The notes: generated by a model from the sequence alone, not told the origin. DNA of 64,000 bases from Gammaproteobacteria bacterium (GCA_018222825.1 JAAEZO010000001.1:1-64000); one strand, 5' to 3'. Shown: positions 51,753 to 61,354, counted from the first letter of the stretch. Made by a program: numbers and translations.

Positions 51753-52241
51753 ATGAACAGTCATCGCAATGTAGTTGAAAATCTGGCCGAAGGTGAGGTG
51801 TTGCAGTGGGTCACTTTCCGCCTTGATAACGAGACCTACGGCATCAATGTCATGCAGGTGCAGGAAGTGCTGCGCTATAGCGACATTGCGCCGGTACCGG
51901 GTGCGCCGAATTATGTACTGGGCATCGTGAACCTGCGCGGTAATGTGGTGACGGTACTCGATACCCGCCTGCGATTTGGTCTGCCCTCGGCGGAGCTTAC
52001 CGACAACAGCCGTATCGTGATCATCGAGGCGGAAAAGCAGGTTATCGGCATTCTGGTCGACAGCGTGGCCGAGGTGGTGTATCTCAAGTCGTCCGAGATC
52101 GAAACCGCCCCCAATGTCGGCACCAGCGAAAGCGCCAAGTTTATTCAGGGTGTGTGCAACCGGGAGGAAGAGCTGTTGATTCTGGTGGATCTGGACAAGC
52201 TGCTGTCCGAAGACGAATGGGACGAGTTGGGCCAGCTGTAA
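51753..52241 (+). CDS. cheW: CheW, receptor-kinase coupling protein
   Basis: A 162-residue CheW with the family motifs LQWVTFRLDNETYGINVMQV, VPGAPNYVLGIVNLRGNVVT and VLDTRLRFGL. It joins chemoreceptors to CheA in the signalling array. Its stop overlaps the ATG of the DUF2802 gene by one base. It is one of three CheW-fold proteins here, along with CheV and ParP. Confidence 0.96.
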   Translation: MNSHRNVVENLAEGEVLQWVTFRLDNETYGINVMQVQEVLRYSDIAPVPGAPNYVLGIVNLRGNVVTVLDTRLRFGLPSAELTDNSRIVIIEAEKQVIGILVDSVAEVVYLKSSEIETAPNVGTSESAKFIQGVCNREEELLILVDLDKLLSEDEWDELGQL

Positions 52242-52645
52242 TGTGGTTACAGCCCGCCTTTATTCTGGCGCTGCTGGCGCTGATGCTGGCCATGATCGCC
52301 CTGCTGGTGTCCTGGTCGATGTGGCGTCAGAGTCAGCGCAAGCTGGAGGCCATGAGCCGCTTGATGCGTGAACTGACTCGTACCCGCGACAGCTATCGCA
52401 AGCAGATAGACGAGCTGCAGGCGGCCAATATCGGTCTCGGCAACAAGGTGACCGAGTTGCACCGTCAGCTGGGGCAGCTAAGCGAACAACAGCAGGAGCT
52501 GGCGCTGAAGGATCCGCAGGGCAAGCTATACAGCCGGGCCACCCGCATGGTGCAACTGGGCGCGGATATCGACGAGATCATGGCCGAGTGCGACATGCCG
52601 AGGGCCGAAGCCGAGCTGCTGCTTTCCCTGCACCGCAAACAGTAA
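52241..52645 (+). CDS. DUF2802 family membrane-anchored coiled-coil protein
   Basis: A 134-residue protein: an N-terminal membrane helix (AFILALLALMLAMIALLVSW, about 5-24), a long coiled coil (about 30-95; KQIDELQAANIGLGNKVTEL) and a conserved C-terminal motif (YSRATRMVQLGADIDEIMAE, then CDMPRAEAELLLSLHRK). The C-terminal part looks like a small helix-turn-helix-type fold. The function is unknown, but the gene is regularly found after cheW in polar flagellates. It starts one base inside cheW and ends the chemotaxis operon. Confidence 0.8.
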   Translation: MWLQPAFILALLALMLAMIALLVSWSMWRQSQRKLEAMSRLMRELTRTRDSYRKQIDELQAANIGLGNKVTELHRQLGQLSEQQQELALKDPQGKLYSRATRMVQLGADIDEIMAECDMPRAEAELLLSLHRKQ

Positions 52646-52745
52646 CGCTGCTCGCCGTTTCGTCTGTAGCCACCTTGCTTCAGCGCAATAAATCATGAGA
52701 TTTTGCCCTTCACCGGGTGAAACTGAGGCCATTATGGGTGCCATG

Positions 52746-52754
52746 TGCTAGACT
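52746..52754 (+). promoter_or_regulatory. Possible promoter (-10 region) for ccmA
   Basis: TG-C-TAGACT forms an extended -10 about 36 bases before the ccmA ATG. No good -35 was found. A short palindrome (TTCACC-G-GGTGAA, near 52709-52721) lies upstream. Confidence 0.35.
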
Positions 52755-52789
52755 GGCGCCCATTTTAATGGTCTGAATTGTCAACTATT

Positions 52790-53422
52790 ATGCTTGAAGC
52801 CAGAGCCTTGACCTGTGTCCGTGAAGAACGAACCTTGTTCAGTGAGTTATCGCTGAAGGTGGCGCCCGGCGAGCTGGTGCAGGTGGCCGGCCCCAACGGG
52901 GTCGGTAAAACCAGTCTGCTGCGCTTGCTGGCCGGCCTGTCGCGGCCTTACGGCGGCGAGGTGCACTGGCAGGGCGAGAACATAGAGCAGCACAGAGACG
53001 ATTATCATCAGGATCTGCTCTATCTCGGCCATCAGGCCGGTATCAAACACGAACTGACCGCCTTCGAGAATCTGGCTTTCTTCCGCCGTATGCACCATGC
53101 CGACAGTAACGCCAATCTGTGGGACGTACTGGCGATGGTGGGACTGGCGGGGCTTGAAGATCAAACGGCCGGTCAACTCTCTGCCGGCCAGAAACGGCGG
53201 GTGGCACTGGCCCGGCTGTGGCTAGGGGGGCCTCGGCTGTGGATCCTCGATGAGCCTTTCACCGCCATCGACAAGCACGGCGTCAAAGTGCTGGAACAGC
53301 TGCTGCTGGATCATACCGATGCCGGCGGCATGGCATTGATCACCACCCATCAGGATTTATCCCTCTGTGCCGACCGGGCACGCATTCTGCAGCTAACCCC
53401 TTATCAGGAGGAGCTGACATGA
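52790..53422 (+). CDS. ccmA: CcmA, heme exporter ATPase
   Basis: A 210-residue ABC ATPase: Walker A GPNGVGKTSL, signature LSAGQKRRVALARL and Walker B LWILDEPFTAID. With CcmB and CcmC it releases heme-loaded CcmE for cytochrome c maturation. The ATG at 52790 gives MLEARALTCVREERTLF, matching the family start; a TTG four codons earlier is open but unlikely. It is the first gene of the ccm operon and overlaps ccmB by four bases. Confidence 0.95.
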   Translation: MLEARALTCVREERTLFSELSLKVAPGELVQVAGPNGVGKTSLLRLLAGLSRPYGGEVHWQGENIEQHRDDYHQDLLYLGHQAGIKHELTAFENLAFFRRMHHADSNANLWDVLAMVGLAGLEDQTAGQLSAGQKRRVALARLWLGGPRLWILDEPFTAIDKHGVKVLEQLLLDHTDAGGMALITTHQDLSLCADRARILQLTPYQEELT

Positions 53423-54087
53423 TCTCCATGTTTACCGGAGTACTGCGCCGCGAGCTGGTGTCGGCCCTGCGTCGGCGCGCCGATATTCTCAACCCGCTGT
53501 GGTTTTTCGTTATCGTCATTACCCTGTTTCCGTTGGGCATAGGCCCTGAACCGACCCTGCTGGCGCGTATCGCCCCCGGTATCGTGTGGGTGGCGGCGCT
53601 GTTGTCGTCATTGCTGGCACTGGAGCGATTGTTCAGAGACGATTTTATCGACGGCACCCTGGAACAATTAATGCTGATGCCCTGTCCTTTAGGGGTACTG
53701 GTATTGGCCAAGGTGTTGGCGCACTGGTTGCTGACCGGCCTGCCGCTGCTGCTGTTGTCACCGCTGGTGGCGGTATTGCTCAGCCTGGACATGGTGGGCT
53801 TTCAGGCCGTGTTCCTGACCCTGTTGCTGGGCACGCCGATCCTGAGTCTGCTCGGCGCCATCGGCGTGGCACTCACCGTGGGCATCGGCAAGGGGGGCGT
53901 GCTGTTGAGTCTGCTGACGCTGCCGCTGTATATTCCGGTGCTGATTTTTGCCACCTCGGCCATCGAGGCGGCGAGTCTGGGAGTCGCCTATGATGGTCAG
54001 CTGGCGATTCTGGCGGCCATGCTGGTGGGCAGCATTACCCTGGCACCTTTTGCCATCGCTTCTGCGCTGAGAGTGAGTGTTAACTGA
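53419..54087 (+). CDS. ccmB: CcmB, heme exporter membrane subunit
   Basis: A 222-residue protein with six membrane helices and the CcmB signature (ELVSALRRRADILNPLWFFV; ERLFRDDFIDGTLEQLMLMP). It pairs with CcmA as the ABC permease of the cytochrome c maturation complex. Its ATG overlaps the ccmA stop. A 137-base gap with a possible promoter follows before ccmC. Confidence 0.95.
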   Translation: MISMFTGVLRRELVSALRRRADILNPLWFFVIVITLFPLGIGPEPTLLARIAPGIVWVAALLSSLLALERLFRDDFIDGTLEQLMLMPCPLGVLVLAKVLAHWLLTGLPLLLLSPLVAVLLSLDMVGFQAVFLTLLLGTPILSLLGAIGVALTVGIGKGGVLLSLLTLPLYIPVLIFATSAIEAASLGVAYDGQLAILAAMLVGSITLAPFAIASALRVSVN

Positions 54088-54161
54088 TGGACGTCAAGTT
54101 GTTTTGAATGACGAATTTGGGATATCTTATGCCCCTGTACATCCGTTTTTTTGTGAACAAT

Positions 54162-54191
54162 TTGTGACGTTTTTACAACGTTTCCTATAAC
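54162..54191 (+). promoter_or_regulatory. Possible sigma-70 promoter upstream of ccmC
   Basis: TTGTGA (54162-54167), 18 bases, then TATAAC (54186-54191). The surrounding sequence is AT-rich, and TTGTGA-like units repeat at 54151 and 54162. It would allow ccmC-I to be read apart from ccmAB. Confidence 0.35.
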
Positions 54192-54224
54192 AACGCGTAA
54201 TACAAAAAAAGGTCTGTGAGCAAC

Positions 54225-54971
54225 ATGTGGAAATGGTTACATCCCTATGCCAAGCCAGAGCAAGCCTATCGGCTCGCCGGTCTCTGGCTCCCCTGGTTTG
54301 CCGTGTTCAGCGTGGTGTCCTTTGTCATCGGTCTGGTCTGGGGACTGGCCTTTGCACCGGCGGATTATCAGCAAGGCGACTCCTTCCGTATCATCTACAT
54401 TCATGTGCCCGCCGCCATTCTCTCCATGGGCGCCTATTCCTCGATGGCGATTGCCGCCTTCATCGGCCTGGTGTGGCAGATCAAGACCGCCGACATGGCG
54501 GTGGCTGCCATCGCACCGGTGGGCGCCGTATTCACCGCCATCGCACTCTTTACCGGCGCCGCCTGGGGCAAGCCGATGTGGGGCGCCTGGTGGGTATGGG
54601 ATGCTCGCCTGACCTCCGAACTGATTCTGCTGTTCCTCTATCTGGGCGTGATCGCGCTCTATAACGCCATTTCCGACAAGGTGCTGGCCGGCCGTGCCGC
54701 CGGTATTCTGGCGCTGGTGGGGGTGATCAACCTGCCCATCATTCATTATTCGGTAGAGTGGTGGAATACCCTGCATCAGGGGGCCAGCATCACCAAATTC
54801 GACCGGCCGTCCATTTCCAACGACATGCTCTGGCCGCTGTTGATCATGATACTGGCCTTCAGCTGTTTTCTGGGCGCGCTGACCCTGATGCGGCTGCGCA
54901 ACGAATTGATCCGGCGCGAGTCCCATCGTCCCTGGGTACTGAAGCTGGCGGAGGAACAGGATGAAATTTGA
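54225..54971 (+). CDS. ccmC: CcmC, heme-handling protein
   Basis: A 248-residue six-helix membrane protein with the heme-handling tryptophan-rich motif WGKPMWGAWWVWDARLTSE and flanking periplasmic histidines (IHVPAAILSMGAYSSM; IIHYSVEWWNTLHQGASI). It hands heme to CcmE. The ATG gives MWKWLHPYAKPEQ, the usual family start; an in-frame GTG three codons earlier also exists. It overlaps ccmD by 11 bases. Confidence 0.95.
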   Translation: MWKWLHPYAKPEQAYRLAGLWLPWFAVFSVVSFVIGLVWGLAFAPADYQQGDSFRIIYIHVPAAILSMGAYSSMAIAAFIGLVWQIKTADMAVAAIAPVGAVFTAIALFTGAAWGKPMWGAWWVWDARLTSELILLFLYLGVIALYNAISDKVLAGRAAGILALVGVINLPIIHYSVEWWNTLHQGASITKFDRPSISNDMLWPLLIMILAFSCFLGALTLMRLRNELIRRESHRPWVLKLAEEQDEI

Positions 54972-55167
54972 TAGCTGGTCCGCATTCTGGGCCATGGGCG
55001 GTTACGGCTTTTATGTGTGGCTGTCTTTTGGTCTGACCATTTTTGTATTGGTGGCGCTGCTGGTCTCGACCATCAGCGCCAAAAAAAGCCTGCTGCGTGC
55101 AGTCAAACAGAAACAGGCCCGGGCGGCCCGTCGTAAAGCCGCCCAGAAGTTGGAGAATACCTTATGA
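54961..55167 (+). CDS. ccmD: CcmD, small heme-exporter membrane protein
   Basis: A 68-residue protein with one membrane helix ([20 protein letters not shown]) and a very basic C-terminal tail ([18 protein letters not shown]). CcmD helps release holo-CcmE from the CcmABC complex. It overlaps ccmC upstream and ccmE downstream, which supports its identity despite its small size. Confidence 0.93.
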   Translation: MKFDSWSAFWAMGGYGFYVWLSFGLTIFVLVALLVSTISAKKSLLRAVKQKQARAARRKAAQKLENTL

Positions 55168-55658
55168 ACCCTAGGCGTAAAAAGCGCATGGCCCTGCTGC
55201 TGGTGGTGGTGGTCGGGCTGTCGGTAATGACCGGGCTGGTACTCTATGCCCTTCAGCAGAACATCGATCTTTTCTATACCCCTACCGAGCTGGTGCAGGG
55301 TAAGGGTGAAGATAAAATCAAGCCGGAAGTGGGCCAGCGCCTGCGTATCGGCGGCATGGTGGTGCCGGGTTCGGTGAGCCGTGACCAACAAAGCCTCAAG
55401 GTCAGCTTCGATCTGGTGGATGCGGGCGGTGAAGTCATCACCGTTGTTTTCGACGGCATACTGCCGGATCTGTTCCGGGAAGGGCAGGGTATCGTTGCCC
55501 AGGGCCACCTGGACGATGCCCGCACCATCACCGCCTTCGAGGTACTGGCCAAACACGATGAAGAATACATGCCACCGGAAGTGGCTGAAGCGCTCAAGGG
55601 AATCGAGCACGTCAAACCCGAATATTCCCAGGAGCAGCTGAAAGGAAGCCGGTCATGA
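55164..55658 (+). CDS. ccmE: CcmE, periplasmic heme chaperone
   Basis: A 164-residue protein with an N-terminal membrane anchor ([20 protein letters not shown]) and an OB-fold periplasmic domain. His131 in [13 protein letters not shown] is the residue that bonds covalently to heme, with Tyr135 close by. It carries heme from CcmC to CcmF. The four-base overlaps with ccmD and ccmF show co-translation. Confidence 0.96.
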   Translation: MNPRRKKRMALLLVVVVGLSVMTGLVLYALQQNIDLFYTPTELVQGKGEDKIKPEVGQRLRIGGMVVPGSVSRDQQSLKVSFDLVDAGGEVITVVFDGILPDLFREGQGIVAQGHLDDARTITAFEVLAKHDEEYMPPEVAEALKGIEHVKPEYSQEQLKGSRS

Positions 55659-57610
55659 TCCCTGAAATAGGGCAGTTTGCCCTGATCCTCGCCCTGGCGG
55701 CGAGTTTGATACTCAGTATTTATCCCTTGCTCGGGGCCGTTCGCGGCAACGTCAATATGATGTTGCTGGCGCGGCCACTTTCCTACGCCATGTTGGGTTT
55801 TCTGCTGGTGTCGTTCGGCTGCCTGACCTGGGCCTTTATCGACCACGACTTTACCGTGCGCTATGTGGCCTCCAACTCCAACAGCCTGTTGCCGCTGGAA
55901 TATCGCATCTCCGCGGTGTGGGGCGCCCATGAAGGGTCGCTTTTGCTGTGGGTGCTGACCCTGGCAGGCTGGACTGCGGCCGTGGCCCGTTTCAGCCGGG
56001 CCTTGCCGCTGGATGCGGTGGCGCGGGTACTGAGCGTGATGGGCATGATTGGCGTCGGTTTTCTGCTGTTCGTCATCGTGACCTCCAACCCCTTTGAGCG
56101 TACGCTGCCGTTCTTTCCGGTCGATGGCCGGGATCTGAACCCGCTGCTGCAGGATCCGGGGCTGATTTTCCACCCGCCCATGCTCTACATGGGCTACGTG
56201 GGCTTTTCGGTCGCCTTTGCCTTTGCCATCGCCTCGCTGATGACCGGCAAGCTGGATGCGGCCTGGGCGCGCTGGTCGCGCCCCTGGACCATGGCGGCCT
56301 GGATTTTTCTGACCCTGGGTATCGCATTGGGCTCCTGGTGGGCTTATTACGAACTGGGCTGGGGCGGCTGGTGGTTCTGGGATCCGGTGGAAAATGCCTC
56401 CTTCATGCCCTGGTTGGCCGGTACCGCGCTTATTCACTCGTTGGCGGTGACCGAAAAGCGGGCCACCTTCAAGGCCTGGACGGTACTGCTGGCGATCATG
56501 GCATTTTCCCTGAGCCTGCTGGGTACCTTTCTGGTGCGCTCCGGGGTGCTGGTGTCGGTGCATGCCTTCGCCTCTGATCCGACCCGCGGGCTCTTTATTC
56601 TGGTGTTCCTGATGCTGGTGGTCGGCTGCTCGCTGCTGCTCTATGCCATCAAGGGAGCCGAGGTAAAAAGCCACGGCAAGCACGAACTCGCCAGCCGCGA
56701 AAGCATGTTGCTCGGCAATAACATCATTCTGATGGCCGGACTGATCGTGGTGCTGATTGGTACCTTGCTGCCGCTGGTTCACAAAGAACTGGGTCTGGGT
56801 AGCATTTCGATCGGTGCGCCCTTCTTCAATAGCCTCTATGCCTGGTTGATCATTCCCTTTGCCCTGCTGCTGGGCGCGGGTCCGCTGTTCCGCTGGCGTC
56901 GCCAGAGCATGAAGGAAATCAACGGCAAGCTGCTGTTTGCGGTGGTGGCCAGCGTGGCTATCGGCGCCTTCCTGCCCTGGTATTTTGCCGACAACTTTGA
57001 AGTCTGGGCGGCGGTTGGTCTGGGTCTGGGTGCCTTTATCGTGATCACCAGCCTGCAGGAAACCTGGGTTCGTGCCACCCATCGTCACTCATTCGGGACA
57101 GGGGTACGCAAGCTGGGTAACAGCCACTGGGCCATGTTCCTCGGTCATATCGGCCTGGCGGTGACCATCATCGGCATCAGCTGCACCCAGCTCTACAGCA
57201 TAGAGCGGGATGTGCGTATGGCCGCCGGCGACAGCGTGACCTTTTCCGGTTACACCTTTACCTTCGAGGGCACACAGCAGGCCGACGGCCCCAACTACGA
57301 AGGCTTCAAGGGGGTGATTGGCGTGAGCAAGGACGGCCGCGTGCTGCCGAGTCTCAAGGCGGAAAAGCGGCTCTATCTGGTACAGCGCATGCCGATGACC
57401 GAAGCGGCCATCAGTGCCGGCTTTACCCGGGATCTGTATGCCGCTCTGGGCGAAGAGCTGGATGACGGCGCCTGGGCGGTACGACTCTATTACAAACCCT
57501 TTATTCGCTGGGTCTGGTTCGGAGCCGTGCTGATGGCGATTGCCGGTGTTGTTTCCATGGTCGACAAACGCTACCGCTTCGGTGGTAAAGCCACGCAGGA
57601 GGCCGCATGA
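55655..57610 (+). CDS. ccmF: CcmF, cytochrome c heme lyase subunit
   Basis: A 651-residue protein with many membrane helices and the WWD motif ([17 protein letters not shown]). Further motifs are [20 protein letters not shown], and [20 protein letters not shown] carrying a heme-ligand His. It joins heme to apocytochrome cysteines together with CcmG, CcmH and CcmI. It overlaps ccmE and ccmG by four bases each. Length is normal for the family. Confidence 0.96.
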   Translation: MIPEIGQFALILALAASLILSIYPLLGAVRGNVNMMLLARPLSYAMLGFLLVSFGCLTWAFIDHDFTVRYVASNSNSLLPLEYRISAVWGAHEGSLLLWVLTLAGWTAAVARFSRALPLDAVARVLSVMGMIGVGFLLFVIVTSNPFERTLPFFPVDGRDLNPLLQDPGLIFHPPMLYMGYVGFSVAFAFAIASLMTGKLDAAWARWSRPWTMAAWIFLTLGIALGSWWAYYELGWGGWWFWDPVENASFMPWLAGTALIHSLAVTEKRATFKAWTVLLAIMAFSLSLLGTFLVRSGVLVSVHAFASDPTRGLFILVFLMLVVGCSLLLYAIKGAEVKSHGKHELASRESMLLGNNIILMAGLIVVLIGTLLPLVHKELGLGSISIGAPFFNSLYAWLIIPFALLLGAGPLFRWRRQSMKEINGKLLFAVVASVAIGAFLPWYFADNFEVWAAVGLGLGAFIVITSLQETWVRATHRHSFGTGVRKLGNSHWAMFLGHIGLAVTIIGISCTQLYSIERDVRMAAGDSVTFSGYTFTFEGTQQADGPNYEGFKGVIGVSKDGRVLPSLKAEKRLYLVQRMPMTEAAISAGFTRDLYAALGEELDDGAWAVRLYYKPFIRWVWFGAVLMAIAGVVSMVDKRYRFGGKATQEAA

Positions 57611-58140
57611 ATCGCCGCGTCCTGATCCTGTCCATCCCCCTGCTGATTTTTCTGGGGGGCTGCATTTTCCTGTACAAGGGGCTGTTTTCCGACCCGCGCA
57701 AGCTGGAATCGGTGCTGCTGGATCAGCCGGTGCCGGAATTTGCCCTGACCTCGTTGCAGAATCCGGAGCAGCAGTTCAACCGGGATATCTTTACCGGCCA
57801 GCCCATGCTGCTCAATGTCTGGGCTACCTGGTGCCCGACCTGTTATGCCGAACATGAATACCTCAACGAGCTGAAGGCCAAAGAGGGTATCTACATCGTC
57901 GGCATGAACTACAAGGACGAACGGGAAAAGGCGCTGCGCTGGTTGAAGAACCTGGGCAACCCCTATGCCATCGACCTGTATGACCCTCGTGGCATGCTGG
58001 GACTGGATCTGGGCGTTTACGGTGCACCCGAAACCTTTCTCATCGACAGCCAGGGGGTGATTCGTTACCGCCATGTGGGCGATGTGAACGAGCAGGTATG
58101 GCAGCAAACCCTGAAACCGATTTTTGAGCGAATGGAGTAA
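57607..58140 (+). CDS. ccmG: CcmG/DsbE, thiol-disulfide oxidoreductase
   Basis: A 177-residue periplasmic thioredoxin-fold protein anchored by an N-terminal helix (LILSIPLLIFLGGCIFLYKG). The active site is WATWCPTCYAEH (CxxC), and the family motif YGAPETFLIDSQGVIRYRH is present. It keeps apocytochrome heme-binding cysteines reduced. It overlaps ccmF by four bases and is followed by ccmH after four bases. Confidence 0.95.
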   Translation: MNRRVLILSIPLLIFLGGCIFLYKGLFSDPRKLESVLLDQPVPEFALTSLQNPEQQFNRDIFTGQPMLLNVWATWCPTCYAEHEYLNELKAKEGIYIVGMNYKDEREKALRWLKNLGNPYAIDLYDPRGMLGLDLGVYGAPETFLIDSQGVIRYRHVGDVNEQVWQQTLKPIFERME

Positions 58141-58144
58141 AGCG

Positions 58145-58621
58145 ATGCGTTTATGCTCTGTGCTGATATTGCTGGCGGGGCTTTGGCTGCCGCCGGCCAT
58201 GGCCGCCATTGATGTTTACGAGTTCGACTCTCCCCAGCAGGAAGAGACCTTCCGCGAGCTGACCCGGGAGTTGCGCTGCCCCAAATGCCAGAACCAGGAT
58301 ATTGCCGACTCCAACGCCGAGCTGGCCAAGGATCTGCGCGAAAAGACCTACACCATGTTGCGCGAGGGCAGCAGCAAGAAAGAAATCATCGATTTCATGG
58401 TGGCTCGCTACGGCAACTTTATTCTCTACAAGCCGCCGGTAATGGCATCGACCCTGATCCTGTGGCTCGGCCCCGTGCTGGTGATGCTGCTGGGACTGGT
58501 GATCGTGCTGGTACGAACGCGAAAAAAATCGCGAAATAGCCCGAATGGTGCCGATAGCGCCTTGAGTGAGCAAGAACAACGGCGCCTGGCCGAACTGCTG
58601 AACAAAGACAAAGAGAGCTGA
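58145..58621 (+). CDS. ccmH: CcmH, apocytochrome c reductase subunit
   Basis: A 158-residue protein: signal peptide (cut near AMA-AI), redox motif LRCPKCQNQ with the CxxC pair, then a membrane helix (ASTLILWLGPVLVMLLGLVI) and a charged cytoplasmic tail. It reduces apocytochrome disulfides together with CcmG. I start at the ATG at 58145; the frame extends seven codons back into ccmG. As in vibrios, CcmH and CcmI are separate proteins, not fused as in E. coli. Confidence 0.94.
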   Translation: MRLCSVLILLAGLWLPPAMAAIDVYEFDSPQQEETFRELTRELRCPKCQNQDIADSNAELAKDLREKTYTMLREGSSKKEIIDFMVARYGNFILYKPPVMASTLILWLGPVLVMLLGLVIVLVRTRKKSRNSPNGADSALSEQEQRRLAELLNKDKES

Positions 58622-58622
58622 T

Positions 58623-59834
58623 ATGACCTTATTCTGGATCGCCAGCGGCCTGCTGACGCTGCTGCTGGCACTGGTAATAATATTGCCCCTGACCCGAGGC
58701 CGGGCCGAGTCCAGCCATAGCCGTAATCAACTCAACACCCAGCTGTATCGGCAACGGCTGCAGGAGCTGGAGCAGGACCGGGATCAGGGCCTGCTGGACG
58801 AGGGCGAGTCGGCGGCACAGGAACTGCAGAAAAGCCTGCTGGACGATGTGATCACCGAAACGCCGCAACAGTATCGTCATGGTATCTGGTTATGGCTGCC
58901 GGCGGTATTGATCGTGGTGGCCGTGGCTTATGCCGGCTACTGGCAGCTTGGGGCGTATCGTCATGTGGTGCAGTGGCAGGATAACGCCGACCGTCTGGGT
59001 GAGTTGTCGCGCCAGGTCTTGATTGAGCCGGACGGCGAGGTGACCGAGCAGGACATGAAGGATCTGATTCAGTCTCTGCGTACCAAGCTGCACCAGAACG
59101 GCGATGATTTTCGTGGCTGGTTGTTGCTGGGGCGTCTGACCCTGGAAATGGGCGACGGCGAAACGGCCCGCGATGCACTGGAAAAGGCGCTCAAGCTGAC
59201 CGATACCCCGGATGCGGTAATGGTTCCTTACGCCGAAGCCCTGGCCATGACCGGTGAAGCGCTGCGTGCCGAAAACATGATCAAGCAGGTGCTGGCAAAG
59301 GATCCGGACAACCTGGAGGCCTGGTCGGTGTTTGCCTTCATGGCCGTGCAGCAGGATAACCTGACCGCCGCCATCGCCCGTTGGCAGCAGATTCTGCAAC
59401 GAATGTCGCCGGATAACCCTCGTTATGCCATGATTGAGCGCTCGGTGGCCTTTGCCGAACGACGCCTGGCAGAAACCGATAATGCACCGGTGACCGGTCC
59501 GCGCTTCGAGGTGGAAGTGAATGCGGCCAGCGCCGTGCCGTATCATCCGGGTGCCGTGCTCTTCGTGTACGCGGTCGATGGCCAGGGCGGCGAAATGCCG
59601 CTGGTAGCCCGTCGTATCGAGCGACCGTCGTTTCCGCTGACCATTACCCTGTCCAATGCGGATGCGATGGTGGCCAGCAACAACCTGAGTGGACGGGATT
59701 CGGTCGTGATCAAGGCGCGAATAGCCCCCAGCGGCAACGTGACCGACACCACCGAGGCCTGGGAAGGTCGTAGTGGCGTGCTGAGCACCGGTGAAGACAG
59801 CCAGTTGTCCATCTTCATCGATACGCCGTTGTAA
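58623..59834 (+). CDS. ccmI: CcmI, cytochrome c biogenesis TPR protein
   Basis: A 403-residue protein: two N-terminal membrane helices (WIASGLLTLLLALVIILPL; IWLWLPAVLIVVAVAYAGYW), a coiled loop between them, TPR repeats (about 150-280; WLLLGRLTLEMGDGETARDA, then DNLEAWSVFAFMAVQQDNLT) and a C-terminal beta domain. CcmI holds the apocytochrome C-terminus for the heme lyase. It starts one base after the ccmH stop and ends the ccm operon. Confidence 0.93.
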   Translation: MTLFWIASGLLTLLLALVIILPLTRGRAESSHSRNQLNTQLYRQRLQELEQDRDQGLLDEGESAAQELQKSLLDDVITETPQQYRHGIWLWLPAVLIVVAVAYAGYWQLGAYRHVVQWQDNADRLGELSRQVLIEPDGEVTEQDMKDLIQSLRTKLHQNGDDFRGWLLLGRLTLEMGDGETARDALEKALKLTDTPDAVMVPYAEALAMTGEALRAENMIKQVLAKDPDNLEAWSVFAFMAVQQDNLTAAIARWQQILQRMSPDNPRYAMIERSVAFAERRLAETDNAPVTGPRFEVEVNAASAVPYHPGAVLFVYAVDGQGGEMPLVARRIERPSFPLTITLSNADAMVASNNLSGRDSVVIKARIAPSGNVTDTTEAWEGRSGVLSTGEDSQLSIFIDTPL

Positions 59835-59905
59835 ATGGGATAAAAGCGGCCGAGCCGGCCGTTACTGAGCGATAATAAAATAACAAAAACGATAAGGCCT
59901 AGACT

Positions 59906-60694
59906 ATGTGGCGAATATTGACTGTGACGGCGAGCATGACCCTGGCAGGTTGTGCCGCCCACGAGGGCGTGGATGTGCCACGCACCCATGATCCTTTTTC
60001 ACCGGCTATTCCGGCGGATTATGCCAAGGCAACGGCCAATGATGCCCGTGACCCTTTCGAGCCGGTCAACCGGGGCGCCTGGGTCATCAACTACGATGTG
60101 CTGGATCCTTACGTGGTCCGTCCGGCGGCCCATGCCTATGCGGATTATGTCGCCAAACCGGTCAGAGACGGGCTGCAGAACGTGGTGCTCAACCTGGAAG
60201 AACCGGCCAGCTTCGTCAACCATCTGGTGACCGGCGACTTTCCCGGCGCCGGTACCAACCTGGTTCGTTTCGGGGTGAACAGTACCGTGGGGGTGCTGGG
60301 TTACTTCGATGTGGCGGAAAAAATGACGCTGTCGCGTCGTTCCAAGGATTTCAGTCAGGTACTGAGCCAGATGGGCGTGGGCGATGGTCCTTTTCTGATG
60401 TTACCGGTACTGGGGCCGACCACGCTGCGTCAGCTTTCCGGCGACATGGTCGACAGCCTTTATTTTCCTTACGACGTGATGAGCTTTGCACTGCGTACCG
60501 GTAAATGGGCGCTTGACGGCCTCTATCAGCGCAGCGAGCTGATCGAGCGTGAACCCATTATCGACAATTCCCTCGATCCTTATGGCCTGACCAAGGATCT
60601 CTATCTGCAGTATCAGGACACCAAGGCAGGCAAGGAATTCGAGCCCGCTTCGGACGAAGAACTGGAAGCCTTCATGGAAGAAATAGACGGCTGA
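59906..60694 (+). CDS. mlaA: MlaA (VacJ), phospholipid transport lipoprotein
   Basis: A 262-residue outer-membrane lipoprotein: lipobox LAGC (Cys16) and the MlaA core (DARDPFEPVNRGAWVINYDV, then NLVRFGVNSTVGVLGYFDVA). It removes misplaced phospholipids from the outer leaflet with the Mla system. The acidic C-terminal tail is typical. It is transcribed alone, with a 71-base AT-rich gap from ccmI. A 10-bp hairpin lies after it, before the convergent DUF502 gene. Confidence 0.95.
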   Translation: MWRILTVTASMTLAGCAAHEGVDVPRTHDPFSPAIPADYAKATANDARDPFEPVNRGAWVINYDVLDPYVVRPAAHAYADYVAKPVRDGLQNVVLNLEEPASFVNHLVTGDFPGAGTNLVRFGVNSTVGVLGYFDVAEKMTLSRRSKDFSQVLSQMGVGDGPFLMLPVLGPTTLRQLSGDMVDSLYFPYDVMSFALRTGKWALDGLYQRSELIEREPIIDNSLDPYGLTKDLYLQYQDTKAGKEFEPASDEELEAFMEEIDG

Positions 60695-60706
60695 TGTCTG
60701 TGCAAA

Positions 60707-60750
60707 GTGAGGTGACAAGCGTCAGGCGTAACGTCATGCGGTCACCTCAC
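60707..60750. terminator. 10-bp inverted repeat between mlaA and the DUF502 gene
   Basis: GTGAGGTGAC (60707-60716) and GTCACCTCAC (60741-60750) are perfect inverted repeats with a 24-base spacer. They lie between convergent genes and may end both transcripts. The GTGAGG and CCTCACGCC ends resemble the dispersed repeat family in the flagellar spacers. Confidence 0.45.
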
Positions 60751-60757
60751 GCCTTGT

Positions 60758-61354
60758 TCAGGGCTTTCCGGTAATGCCGCCGCTGACGATAAAGGTGCTT
60801 ACCTTGCTGGCCGCCACCTCCAACAGCTGAATATTGTCCTTGTCCACCAGGATGAGATTACCGGCAAAATTATAGGACTGGGGCAGGTAGACGGCGACCT
60901 TGCCCTGTAGCCCAAACTCCGTCATGTCTTCCCGGGTGATAAAGCCCAGCAGCTGTATCTCTCCCCCCATCAGGCTGACCGCCACCGGTTTGTTGAACTT
61001 TTTATTATCCCCGATCAGCGCATTGAACAAGTCGCTTAGCGAGTTGTAGAGCAGTTTAACCAGCGGGATCCGGGACAGCACACTGTGGAACAGAGACAGA
61101 AAAAAACGCCCGAGATAAAAAGAGGCAAACATGCCGGTCAGAATGATCACCGCCAGGGTCAGCAGGCCACCGGCCAAATCGGCAACCCAGCCTGCTTCCA
61201 ATGCCGGTACCACCAATTGCAGCACCGAGCCCAGCACCGAAAACAGGGTTTCGTTCAGCAGATTGAAAATCAGATAAACCAGATACACCGTCAATACGAA
61301 CGGCAGCAGGATCAACAGACCCTGAAAGAAAAAACGAAGCAGTCGTTGCATCAC
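60758..61354 (-). CDS. DUF502 family inner-membrane protein
   Basis: A 198-residue protein with two strong N-terminal membrane helices (FFFQGLLILLPFVLTVYLVY; GGLLTLAVIILTGMFASFYL) followed by the conserved DUF502 segment (LSRIPLVKLLYNSLSDLFNA, ALIGDNKKFNKPVAVSL) and a soluble beta-rich C-terminus. The family is widespread in bacteria and its biochemical role is unknown. It is monocistronic or pairs with the small gene upstream on the same strand. Confidence 0.88.
   Translation of the reverse strand: MMQRLLRFFFQGLLILLPFVLTVYLVYLIFNLLNETLFSVLGSVLQLVVPALEAGWVADLAGGLLTLAVIILTGMFASFYLGRFFLSLFHSVLSRIPLVKLLYNSLSDLFNALIGDNKKFNKPVAVSLMGGEIQLLGFITREDMTEFGLQGKVAVYLPQSYNFAGNLILVDKDNIQLLEVAASKVSTFIVSGGITGKP

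Noticed and set aside
55274-57088. 604-codon minus-strand open frame opposite ccmE-ccmF
   Set aside because: It is His/Gln/Gly-rich low-complexity sequence typical of antisense GC-rich frames; both plus-strand genes are clear family members.
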